Assembly (NCBI GenBank): GCA_964034945.1
Contig: OZ035960.1
Span: 84,754,148 to 84,818,147 of the forward strand
From: Chrysopilus asiliformis
Lineage: Eukaryota; Arthropoda; Insecta; Diptera; Rhagionidae
Length of the DNA stretch: 64,000 nt
Reading direction: 5' to 3'
The notes beneath the pieces were generated by a model that had not been told where the DNA came from, made no database searches, and saw only the letters and a list, made by a program, of their open reading frames with translations. The position numbers were made by a program, and so were the translations under genes. Shown here one piece after another: positions 9,851 to 19,503 of this stretch. Each line of letters begins with the position of its first letter. Position 1 is the stretch's first letter.

Positions 9851-12518
9851 AGACACTGGTGGAGTTATTTTAAACGGAAGATCACCAGGGGATTACGTAG
9901 GGGAAATGACATTTGTCGGAGCTATGGGTACTTCTGTTATCGATTACTGCTGCTGCTCGATGGATGTTCTAGATTTAGTTTTTGATTTTTCAGTAATAAA
10001 TAAAACTTATTCAGACCACATGCCTATAAAACTGAGTTTAAAATCTTCAAGATCTCCTAGTGATAGTCGCAGTTTAAACCTCCTTCCCAAATTGTCCTGG
10101 AATAGCAATTTAGCAAACACGTATGCCACAAACTTAGACAAAATGTTTAATTTTCCAGATCTTCAAACTAAAAATGTCGATGAGAGGGTTGAAGTTGTGA
10201 AGCAAAAGATATATAGTGCAGCAAACTACTCGGAAATTTCCAAAAAGACAAAAATTAGCCAAGCTAAGCAGAAGTGGTTTGATCACGAATGTAGTAAGGC
10301 TAGAGAAAATGTATTAAAAAAGCTAAACTTGGTTAGAAAATTTGGAATCGATTTTTTGCGACATAACTACCTTGCCGAACAGAAGAAATATAAAGCACTA
10401 TGTCTAAGAAAAAAACAGGAATATTATACAGCAGTATTAGCAAAAATTAACTCTGTCACTGATTCAAAAGGTTGGTGGGAGCTAGCTAGGGAGATAAAGG
10501 GGAAAAAATGTGTTGTCGGCAACAATATATCCATCCAGGACTTATTTCATTACTTCAAAAACCTGTTGGAAAATAGCTACAAACCTTATGATATTAGTTA
10601 TGCGAAACCTTACATATCTGTACCCGGTCTCGACGAAGAAATTAAAATCGAAGAAATTAAGGCAGTTTTAAGCAGTGTAAAAGATGAAAAAGCTCCGGGC
10701 ATGGATAGAATTCCGTGTTAATTTTATAAGAATGCCAATGATGGTTTGTTGAACGAAATAAGGCATATTTTCGAGGATATGTTTCAAAAAGCATACTGTC
10801 CCGATGCTTTCAAGAAAGCCGTTATTTTTCCCCTATTCAAGAAAGGCGATCCTAATGGAGTAAAGAATTACCGCGGTTTATCTTTCTTGGATACTTTATA
10901 TAAACTCTTTACTGGGGTCATACTAAATAGAATATCTTCGTGGATTGAACAAGAAAAGGTACTGAACGAATTCCAAGCTGGTTTTAGAAAAAAATATTCG
11001 ACGGTGGACAACATCTTTAACTTGGCGAGCCTCATACATTTGAAGCTTAATAAAAAGAAAAAACTTTATGTATTCTTTGTAGACTTAAAGGCGGCGTTCG
11101 ACACAATAAATAGAAACGCTCTTTTCTATAAGTTATCAAAGTTGGGAATGTCGTCTAAAATAATTGCATCTCTGAGAGCAATCTACTCTGACATCAAATG
11201 TGCTGTCTGGGATGGTGTACTGGTGTCTGACTTTTTTGAAGTGCATCAAGGAGTTAAACAAGGATGTTTACTGAGTCCAATTTTATTTTCGCTTTTTCTA
11301 AACGATCTTCATGACGAGCTTACAGGTGGAGTTATGTTTGGGGCTTTAAATATTAAAATTCTACTTTACGCAGATGATTTAGTTCTATTGGCAGAGGATC
11401 CAGAAACGCTCCAAAAGATGATAAACCAATTTGAAATGTACTGCAAAATGTGGAACCTGCAAGTAAATCTTGAAAAATCTAAAATTGTAATTTTTCGCAA
11501 TGGTGGAAAAAGAGCAGAAAACGAAAACTGGACTTACAGTAGTACTCCAATCGATGTAGTCAACAACTATAAGTATCTTGGGGTCAATTTTACTTTTAAT
11601 ATGTCGTTCAACAAACACCTGGATGAAAAACTTACTGCATCAAAAAATGCGATCAACGGCGTCTGGTCCTCCTTCCTAAAAAATAAGAGAATCTCCCATT
11701 CAGGGAAATACAAAATCTTCAATGCATCAGTGAGGTCAATTATGAGCTACAGTGCACAAGTGTGGGGCTTCAAAGAATACGAACAGGTTGAGAAATTACA
11801 AAGATACTTCATCAAATCTATGTTTCATCTTCCTAAAAACACACCCAATTACATGATTTCGCTGGAAACTGGACTACCCAGGCTCTTCTGTGGCACCCTA
11901 AAAACGCACTTTAATTATATAACAAAAATTTTGAGCTACACAGAAGATAGGTTACCTAAAGTTCTAGCAGAAACGGCGATAACTGAGAATGTGTTTTGGG
12001 CAGCCGAATGGAAACAAATATTTCGTAGAGCTGGTGTAAACTTTGATTTCGAATACCGAACTAACTGGAAAACTCAACAGTCTGAGGCACTAAAAGCAGT
12101 TAAAGTTAGGCATTGGGAAGAATGCGTTGAAAAAGCTATTACATCTCAACACCATGACGAGTATTGTAACTTGAAATATGTGGAAATACCAAATTACTTC
12201 TCTGATACGCATATTGTTGATATGGTTAGCCTGATATTTAAAGTAAGAGGAGGCTTACTTGATGTAAATGCTAGGTCATTCAAAAATAATAACGATGCAT
12301 CTTGTAGTTGTTGTAACATGAACGCGATTGAAAACACTTTTCATTTTCTTGCAATATGTCCTATTTTCAAAGCTTACCGTAAACGCTATTTAGGAAAATA
12401 TGAGCTAACGAAAGATGAAATGTATGAATATTTAAACGGCTCGGACTATGACTCTTTGTTCCGCTATCTAGACATAGCTTTAAGATATAGAAGATTGCTC
12501 ATAAATGAATTTAATTAA
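9789..12518 (+). pseudogene. LINE ORF2: partial endonuclease plus reverse transcriptase
   Basis: The frame opens inside the C-terminal half of an APE endonuclease (SVIDYCCCS then SDHMPI), so the N-terminal catalytic half is absent. It continues through a linker to the RT. A TAA at 10719-10721 interrupts the conserved block GMDRIPC-stop-FYKNAND, where other LINEs have a sense codon. The frame then stays open to 12518. It shows FPLFKKGDPNGVKNYRG, FQAGFRKKYST, FVDLKAAFDTI, GVKQGCLLSPILF, LLYADDLVLLA (catalytic, about 11365) and YKYLGVNF. A C-terminal Cys/His cluster CSCCN..H..C lies near 12300-12360. Apart from the stop and the lost endonuclease half, the RT appears well preserved. Confidence 0.9.
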
Positions 12519-12676
12519 TTAAAAAGCTTGCATATAGTTTCCGCATAATTATTCAAATTAATATTATAATAAAAAAAAATTGTTTTTTGCCAACCTGACA
12601 GACAACGCAAGTTATGTCAATACGGTTTTAAGATTCTAAAGATTGTAAATCAAATTATATTTTCTTTTGAATAAAA

Positions 12677-12677
12677 C

Positions 12678-12710
<33 letters not shown>
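12677..12710 (+). repeat. (TTA)n LINE 3' tail
   Basis: About eleven TTA repeats directly precede the second target duplication copy. Simple-repeat 3' tails are usual for several LINE clades and mark the priming end of reverse transcription. Confidence 0.9.
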
Positions 12711-12712
<2 letters not shown>

Positions 12713-12748
12713 CAAAACTGCAGAAACATTATCACCACTTTCAGTCAT
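12711..12748 (-). pseudogene. SAM-like protein remnant, 5' end cut off by the LINE
   Basis: An ATG at 12748-12746 starts MTESGDNVSAVLIN and reads straight across the target duplication into the frame found at 9150 on the other side of the LINE. This is the beginning of the SAM-like remnant at 8453-9150. Confidence 0.5.
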
Positions 12749-13540
12749 TTTTCACAAAACTTAAAAAAAAACTTTTAATTTTACTCCAAAGTTCTGCGCG
12801 TTTATATTCAGTCTCGGAGTTATCACAAAAATCTTTTAATTTTTCCGTTCTGACAGTGTATATATAGAAATGTGAGTAAATTTTGACTATAAATTCCTCG
12901 ATGTCTATTGGGAGGCAATCTGTTGCCGTTTTTATACAGTTATTTAGGATATGTGCAGAGCAATCAATGCCTAGTAGTTGTCTTGACAATTTTTCTTGAA
13001 TTTTGAAATACATATTATTCTTTCCATTCCTGGTAGCACCCCCAAAATTACAATTGGTGTTGTCTGCGTTTAGAGCTACTACTTTATCACATAATTCAAA
13101 TTTGACTAAAGTTTCCAAAATATATTCAGAAATGATTCCAGATATTTCTCCCGGAAGATCTTTTAAATTTAATATACGGATTTTTACACCTTCAGTAGGT
13201 ATTAGATGTGTCCGAAAAAATACAACACGAGTAAACATCCTTCAAATTGTCCTGCAGTAATTCAATAGCATGCGGTGAAAAAAACATTCTGGATTATTGC
13301 TTGTGTTTTGGTTCTAGCACAGGAATACTTTGGGTTGTAGATTTTTCTCAAAATTTTGAACGTACAATCCGTTGACCGCAATGATAAATTATGTTGTACT
13401 GTGTGATAAGCAGAGCAGCCCTATGCTACCACTAATTCCAGCTCATTTGAAGTCAATGTGGGTTCTTTGAAATAGTTCCCTAAAGAATTTCCGGCAGTAG
13501 CAATTTCATATTTTTTGTGCTTAACGGTTTTCAAATGTTG
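12741..13540 (-). pseudogene. hAT-type transposase remnant A
   Basis: The larger frame (13238-12741) shows VVALNADNTNCNFGG, a Cys-His block IDCSAHILNNCIK and VKIYSHFYIYTVR. These align by eye with the hAT remnant at 43.3-45.3 kb (AAFCADNAPCNFG, VGCAAHIVHNTLK, VKIYSHFYLFTVR). Upstream, 13540-13260 carries a degenerate zinc-finger tail, then YFKEP and YSCARTKTQAI with an in-frame stop. This matches the N-terminal part of the other copy. The catalytic D region is present but the C-terminal dimerisation domain is missing. The right side is cut off by Gypsy sequence. hAT enzymes cut and paste their element with 8-bp target duplications; no ends were found here. Confidence 0.7.
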
Positions 13541-13898
13541 ACATTTCTTTTTCAGTGGTCGAGTAATTTTTTTCGGCTGCATTGGGCACCCTACTAGCGT
13601 AACTTATAGGTTGACCTTCTTGTTACATAGCGGCACCTAAAGACTCACCACTAGAATCCGTTATTACTGTCAACTCTTTGTCCCAGTTGGGGTATGTCAA
13701 CACGGGTGGAGAGATTAGAGCTACCTTCAATTCATGAAATGTTTGTCCGCATTTGTCACTCCAGACAAATTTGGTATCTCTCCGTAATAACTTGTTTATA
13801 GGACTAGCAATTTTTGAGAAATTCGAGATGAATTTTCGATAGTAATTGGCTAAACCTGGAAATGACGGTACCTGTTTTACCGATTTCGGGCGAAGCAT
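13541..13898 (-). pseudogene. Gypsy pol fragment (RT thumb/RNase H start)
   Basis: A 91-codon frame reads GLANYYRKFISNFSKIASPINKLLRR and VLTYPNWDKELTVITDSSGESLG. It is clearly the same family as the pol gene at 19.5-22.1 kb: the nucleotide sequence 13541-13898 parallels 20990-21340. Flanking frames are broken. It is a short dead fragment abutting the hAT remnant. Confidence 0.85.
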
Positions 13899-14180
13899 TC
13901 AACCTTACCACCATCCATTCCAACTTTCTTTTTTTGAAATCAATTTCTTGTAGCTTGAATTTGATATTTTCGATACTTTCTCTTTCCTTAAAATCTTGTT
14001 TTCTCTTCAATAATTGGAATTCATCTTCTTTCAGTCTTCGATTTTTTTTCAGCTCTTCCGTTTGTAGTCTTGTTTCTCTATTTTGTTGTTCTAACAGCTT
14101 AATACTCTTATTGAAATATTTTTTTTGCTCCACTTGGATTTCGAGTAATTTTTTTGCGCATTTTGGTGGTACACGTGCAA
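13899..14180 (-). pseudogene. Coiled-coil protein fragment, unidentified
   Basis: This part of a 201-codon frame (14409-13804) encodes about 85 residues of almost pure charged helix, with repeats such as LLEQQNRETRLQTEELKK and KRKQDFKERESIENIKF, and is predicted to be a coiled coil. It is fused at both sides to unrelated retroelement fragments. The source is not recognised; coiled-coil tails of transposon-encoded Myb/SANT proteins are one possibility. Confidence 0.4.
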
Positions 14181-15800
14181 GGTCCGAGTAAAGAATGAAT
14201 TCGAATAAAGTCTCATCTCGTTCGTTAGTGTTAGTGCTCCCCCATTGAGAGTGATGGGCGTTGGCATCACATCCCACCACTAGATTTCGGTGGCGGTTCC
14301 TGGCAAAACTTACCAAGCTGCATACCTTATCTGCTGGTGGATTTCTTTTTCTCGTATAGCAGGTAAATTGAGGCAATGATAAGATATTGATCTCTTCTCC
14401 GCTGCTCAATTAAAATTGGCGAGACATCTCCGTTACAGAGGCTACCTAAAAAGAAAGCGGTAATATCTTTCTTGGCGACGATGCAACTCCTTAGCTTTTC
14501 ATCAGTCTTACTATAATGTAATACATACCCCTTTGATGTTAGTCCAAGGATCGTGTTATTGCCATTTAACTAATGCCACGTCGATATCATCCTCTGTCAG
14601 GGTAAGCACCAGATCCTCTGTCGCCGCCTGACAGTGGTGCAAATTAATCTGCACCACTGACAACTGCTTCGGGTTCGACATGGTGGCCCTCTAGCCTCAC
14701 CCTGACTGTTCCTATGCCAAAATGAACGGTCCCGGAAGACTTTGCAAGGGATAGGCTGGATTTTTGATCCAATATGATCTGGTAGTCCTTGCCGTTACCC
14801 TTAGCTCCTTTGAGAGACTTCAAAGTCTTCCAATCTTTAACTGAGATGTCAGGGTACTGTGCCTCCAATATCTTCATTATGGGTTCGTCCCGTAGCTCCG
14901 GTGGCTTCTATAAGAAGTATGTGATCATCCCATCAGGATCACTGTTGTCGATGATGGCCACTTTTAGGTGCTCGGGGATGCCCACATCGGCAGTGCCTAT
15001 GTCCGCAGATGTTCTCTGCTTTTTCGGCTGGTTGCCCGCTTCGTCCCCCTGACACCTCACCCTCTTGGTCTTAACTGAGCTCTTGCTAGTGCTAGTGGCG
15101 TTAGCTCTTGTTGATGTTGAGGGTCGGGCAGATACGCCAGCTGTCGCAACAGCCTGTTGCTTGCTGGCATTGCTACCTCTTTTCCTGCCAATCGCGCTCC
15201 CCTCCTTCGCAAGGGGGTGGCTGGTCTTCCTGTTTTGCCCTTCGCTACAAGGAACAAGCTAAGCGGCGGTTCACCTTCCGGCTTTACCGGAGCCTCCTTG
15301 GCAATCCTCGATCTCTCGAAGGATGCAACTACCTTTCAGTGCTTCGCTATCAGAGCCTTGTCTCTTGCGGTTAAAGCCGCGGGATCCCTTTTCTTCATCT
15401 TTTTCAGGTATCGTCGTGGAGATTTGTAGAAGACGTACTTCTTTCTTCCTGACGGCTCTGGTTTTGCACTACGAGAATCTTCCGCAGACTTTCCAGTCTC
15501 CAGTGTACTCTCAGTAGCACTGGTCTTCACCCCTGGCTGTTCCATCTCCACGAGAGTGTCCAGGCTATCTAGGGAACTGCTAAGTTCCTTGATATTTAGT
15601 CCACTTAGCGATAGTGAGGACGTCAAGGATGAACCGGGCGAATGGAAGGGTTTGAGAGTATCCCGATTACCCTGTATTGTAGGGGATTTTGGGGGATTGG
15701 AGGTTGATGATGAGGGATTAGGGGTGGAGGGGGTTGGGATGGGAGTAGGGTTTAAAGCCCGTCACAGATTGACCGGCAGTAGCGGTGGCAGTGGCAGTAA
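14181..15800 (-). pseudogene. R1/LOA-like LINE fragment: ORF1 and endonuclease start
   Basis: Reading leftward, 15626-15336 and 15257-15057 are Ser/Pro/Arg-rich frames with DPAALTARDKALIAKH, and 14877-14644 has the DISVKDWKTLKSLKG block. All are typical of R1/LOA-type ORF1. From about 14640 the ORF2 start follows (HHCQAATEDLVLTLTEDDIDVALV), then SCIVAKKDITAFFL and finally LVVGCDANAHHSQWGSTN, the GDxNAHH-type APE endonuclease motif at about 14280-14220. Several stops and frameshifts break all frames. The RT is absent because the copy joins the coiled-coil fragment at about 14180. This locally GC-richer tract contrasts with its AT-rich neighbours. Confidence 0.7.
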
Positions 15801-16037
15801 ATAGAGAAATGCTGTTCGTTGAAACACATTGGATTTCACATGCAGTGGCAGCAACATTTTGACATTCGGTTACTAGTGTCTCAGATTTCAGACCAAATTC
15901 AGTTTTTTGTTTTTTTGTTAATGATGTTGCAAAAATATAATTTTTTCAATAAGACTATTAACGTAATACTCACGTATTTAATGTACACCAGTTATGTAAA
16001 ACTCTTTAGCCTTATAAGTAGAGTGTGGACCAGAGAA

Positions 16038-17192
16038 ATGTTTACGGAAAATGAACGTGAGATGCACGGTTTTTACACTAGGATTTTCCAAATAATGAAA
16101 GATGAAGATACTGATCAGTTTAGAAAGGCAACGCGTATGACCATTCAAAACTTTGAATTGCTCTTAATATTATTAAAACATAAACTACGATAAAATAGTC
16201 CAAGAAAACCAATTGAAGCCGAGTGCCGGCTACTGTTAACTTTAGTGTAAGTATTATTTACTATTCAGGAATAAACTTATTAATGTGTTAATTTCAGATT
16301 TTTGTCTCAAGGTTCATCTTGGTATACGCTTTCCTGGGCATTTCGCCTTGGGTATTCCACCGTACGGGAGATAATTTTAGAAACTATATGGAAAGAGTTA
16401 TATCCTTTATATCTATCGGAGCCCAATATTACTGAATGGGAAAAAATTGCAGTGGATATATACAATTCTACAGGAATGCCTAATTGTGTTGGCGCAATTG
16501 ATGGCAAACACATCAGAATTCAGTGTCCCCCGAATGCTGGTTCATTGTTCTATAACTATAAATCTTTTCACAGTATCGTATTACTGGCGGCTTGTGACAG
16601 TAATTACTGTTTCACGGCTGTAAATATAGGAGCTTTTGGAAGCCAAAGTGATGGAGGGGTTCTTCAAGCTAGTGCGTTTGGGAGCAAAATATTAAATGGG
16701 TCTTTGAATTTACCCAATCCAAAAACCCTGCCGAACTCAAATGTCAGTTTTCCGTTTTACTTTGTGGGAGATGCTGCATTTCCGCTAAAAACAAATATTA
16801 TGAGGCCGTATCCTGGGAAAAATTTAACGGAAGAAAAACGGAAATTCAACGCAAAATTGTCGAGTGCTAGAGTTCAAATCGAAAACACGTTCGGAATTAT
16901 GGTTGCCAGATGGAGAGTACTCGTTAACGCTATAAACTGCTTTCCTGAAAATGCGGAAAAAATTGTCAAAGCTGTTGTAGTCTTGCACAACTTTGTGAAG
17001 ATGAATGATAAAGAATACTGCCCACCAGACTTTGCCGACAGCTGTGGAGAAGAAACACGCGAGCAAGGACTTTGGCGAAGAAGTGTCCGACCATTATCAC
17101 AAAGCAAACTGTTTCACCGATTCAATTCAACTAGGACAGCATTTGAACAAAGGGATTTGCTAAAAGAATATTTACAAAATCAAAATGTATAA
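16038..17192 (+). pseudogene. PIF/Harbinger DDE transposase
   Basis: Exon 1 (16038-16246) joins exon 2 (16298-17192) over a 51-bp GTAAGT..TTTCAG intron, giving a 367-residue product in frame. An in-frame TAA at 16191-16193 in exon 1 is the only lesion found. In exon 2 (numbered from 16302) the DDE_Tnp_4 triad is visible: D67 in AIDGKHI, D157 in FVGDAAFPL and E194 in ARVQIENTFG. The enzyme excises and inserts the element at 3-bp sites in the nucleus, helped by the MADF partner encoded at 17505-18395. With one stop codon it is a recently dead copy, unless the stop is a sequencing error. Confidence 0.88.
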
Positions 17193-17424
17193 ACCGTGTA
17201 ATGTATTCAAATAAAAGATTTTAACAATACGAGAGATTCCATAACATTTTATTTCATTTAACTTAAATTCTCAAATTGCGTGTTAACCAAAACTTTAATT
17301 ATTTTATAATTTTCATAAATTTTATTAAATTTTAGTATCGATTGGTTAACAAATAGTATAAAACTTAGATGTAGAAAGACGAAAAAACCAATGTGAACAA
17401 ATAATTTGGCTTTTCAAATAAAAT

Positions 17425-17498
17425 ACTACTAGATATAATATCAGGATTTGGTCATTTGGCCTTTATAATGACCAGATCCTGATATTATATCTAGTAGT
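17425..17498. repeat. Palindromic hairpin between convergent Harbinger genes
   Basis: Two 32-bp inverted arms (17425-17456 and 17467-17498) differ at one position and are separated by a 10-bp loop. The hairpin lies after both stop codons and could act as a shared 3' end signal. That function is inference. Confidence 0.85.
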
Positions 17499-17504
17499 CT
17501 TTTA

Positions 17505-18395
17505 TTAGATTTTATTTCTTTTTGCATTTAAAATTTCTTCGTGGACGATAGCCATTACTTTCATTTTGATATTGGCCCGTTCCTCAAAAGATAGATTTGC
17601 ATCTTCAATTTCTTTTGCGATTCCATTGAAAAACAATTCTAAGGAAGATGAGCCAGAAGTTGTCGACAATGACGCAGTAGCAAGTTTGAGGTATTCCGAC
17701 ATTTCCTTATGCGCTGACTGGAGTAACACTTCTGAATGCAGAGATTTTTTTCTTTTCCCTGGTTGCTGGAGAGGTGGTTTTTCGGTGCTATTGCTTTTGG
17801 AAGTCCCGGGGAGATATGGGCGTTCGTCTATTGATGATGCAGAAAAGGTCTCATCAAAGAGGATCGATCCATCGTAATCTATCTCCAACTCTGGCGTGAA
17901 GTTGTTATAAAAAGCGGCAGTTGAAGTTTCGTCAACGTATTCGGGCTCATAATTTCCTGTAGTCCTGTAAGGATTAAAATACTTCAAGAGTCTTTCTAGA
18001 TACTAGAAGTTTATTTAAATATAATTATAGTCGGATAATTTGTGCTTACTGGTAATTTTCCTGTGGAGCGTCTGTCAAAAAACATAAAACATCGAAAAAT
18101 TTCCATTGCGATTTTGGTGAAGTGGCTCCAGATCCCGACGAAGTGTTTAATCGCTTCTGCTCTCTGTAGTACCGGTCACGCAACGTCTTCCACCGTTTCA
18201 TAGCATTCTCAACTAAAAACAAAATATTTTAAAGTTATTGCGATTTCAGTTTTACAATTACTAACCAGGTACTTTTAACTCCTTGGATATTTCATTCCAT
18301 GTTTTCTGTTTCAGTTCCACGTTTTTGTACCTGCTCCTAGATTTGTCGAACAGAAAAGTTTTCTCGCGAACCAGCGAAATCAATTTCTCTTCCAT
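17505..18395 (-). CDS. MADF-domain accessory protein of Harbinger element
   Basis: Three exons give an uninterrupted 250-residue protein: 18395-18266, 18212-18050 and 17964-17505, with GT..AG introns of 53 and 85 bp and matching phases. The N-terminal 95 residues form a MADF (Myb/SANT-like) domain: LISLVREKTFLFDKSRSRYKN, KQKTWNEISKEL, and WKTLRDRYYREQKR. The middle is acidic and low complexity. The C terminus (about the last 70 residues) is a helical BESS-like region. In PIF/Harbinger elements the Myb-like partner binds the ends and brings the transposase into the nucleus. The splice model rests on frame continuity only. Confidence 0.8.
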
Positions 18396-18452
18396 TTTTA
18401 ATAAAAACTAGCACACACTAAGTCTTCAAAGAAACTGAGTTGATTTTTTCTT

Positions 18453-19202
18453 TCAGCTGTCAAATGTATTTATATCATTTGGTGCTTTTTTTGAAAAACT
18501 TAACCTCACTAAAATTTGCTGCATGTGCACATTGAGGAAGGTCATTCGTACGAGAGGTTTTTGACATAACCATTCGTGAGGGGTATGGTCCGGGTGCGAT
18601 TCTGTTTTATCAAAATCGCTGTGGGGTAATGCGATTATGTTTCCTATTGTAAAAGATTGGAATACGCTTTTTATCATGTTGATATTAAAAGTTTCGGCCT
18701 CCGTGTAGGTACCGTTGTATTTATAATATTCGTATAATCCTGGTTTACAGATTTGCAATGGATTTTTCGGATTCTGATTTAGAGGGAAACATTCTTCCTC
18801 TACGTGTGGTATCATAAGGAAGGGACTGTCACAGTCGTGCATCATTTCAAGTTGGATAACTCCATGCCCGTTAATTAAAGAGTCGCAATTTATTATTTCG
18901 TAGAGTGTATTACGCATTGCTATGTCGAAAAGGGGTACTCTTACTGCCTCTAGTTCATGATACACTGGCATGAATGTTTCTTGGAACAAGACCACTTCTG
19001 CTTGTGTGGGTTTACTGAGAACCAACCCAGTTACCGCTGCTTTAGTTAGCCCACAGGACGCTTTGATTTTTACGATGACCATGATCAATATTATCAGTAG
19101 AAACATTAATAAAAGTGTGGACCCTGTATATAGTAGGTATTTTACTGGCCCCGAAATCCAGGTAAACGAGAACCCAATACAGTCTAGTAAGTCTCTGCAC
19201 AT
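18453..19202 (-). CDS. Third ORF of errantivirus-like element (envelope position)
   Basis: A 249-codon ORF with an ATG at 19202, preceded by a splice acceptor-like TACTTTCAG at about 19225-19217, as expected for a spliced subgenomic message. Residues of about 22-46 form one strong hydrophobic membrane segment. The remaining 200 residues are soluble with several Cys (ECFPLNQ, QICKPG) and a possible N-glycosylation site (YNGT). The position after pol is where errantiviruses carry envelope genes. However, the segment is short, the hydrophobic stretch is near the N terminus and I recognise no fusion-protein motif. It may be only the distal part of such a gene or an unrelated ORF. Confidence 0.45.
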   Translation of the reverse strand: MCRDLLDCIGFSFTWISGPVKYLLYTGSTLLLMFLLIILIMVIVKIKASCGLTKAAVTGLVLSKPTQAEVVLFQETFMPVYHELEAVRVPLFDIAMRNTLYEIINCDSLINGHGVIQLEMMHDCDSPFLMIPHVEEECFPLNQNPKNPLQICKPGLYEYYKYNGTYTEAETFNINMIKSVFQSFTIGNIIALPHSDFDKTESHPDHTPHEWLCQKPLVRMTFLNVHMQQILVRLSFSKKAPNDINTFDS

Positions 19203-19503
19203 GATGGATGTTGTTTTCTGAAAGTAAACTATTAGTTTGTTTATCGGAAATCTATTATTAGTTTATAGATGAAAGTAATTATCTCTTCCGGCTGATTTGA
19301 TCACTTCTCCAGTGTTGGTTAAAAAAAAATGTTTTTTTTTTCTTTCTAGACCACGCTTGTTTTAGTATTTTATTTTCTCTTGTGTGCTTTTTCTGGATAC
19401 TGGAATAGAAACTTATTTGAAATTTATGGAAATTTTTATGAAAATATCGCCTGTAACTAGAAATATAAAACTGTTTAACTTTACTAATAATATATGAATA
19501 AAA

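Larger units (their letters stand above)
9164..12706 (+). mobile_element. APE-type LINE with 13-bp target duplication
   Basis: The ends are set by a 13-bp target duplication ATTAATCAAAACT at 9151-9163 and 12707-12719. The 3' end is a (TTA)n tail. It encodes a coiled-coil ORF1, the distal part of an endonuclease and a reverse transcriptase. An internal deletion fuses ORF1 to the endonuclease and a stop interrupts the RT, so this copy cannot move by itself. The clade is not assigned; the RT motifs are Jockey/I-group-like. Confidence 0.9.
15819..18460. mobile_element. Two-gene PIF/Harbinger transposon (ends not resolved)
   Basis: A Harbinger transposase gene on the plus strand and a MADF-domain gene on the minus strand face each other across a short 3' intergenic region. 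This is the standard gene pair of animal PIF/Harbinger elements. The expected 3-bp target duplication and terminal inverted repeats could not be placed with confidence; the bounds given are only the outer limits of the two genes. Confidence 0.75.

Noticed and set aside
15065..15804. Overlapping plus-strand frames in GC-richer DNA
   Set aside because: They lie opposite the R1/LOA-like LINE ORF1 and have the Leu/Ser/Arg bias expected of antisense reading.
15760..18475. Terminal inverted repeats of the Harbinger element (ACATTTTGACA versus ACATTTGACAG)
   Set aside because: The match is short and imperfect and no 3-bp TWA duplication fits; not strong enough to call the ends.
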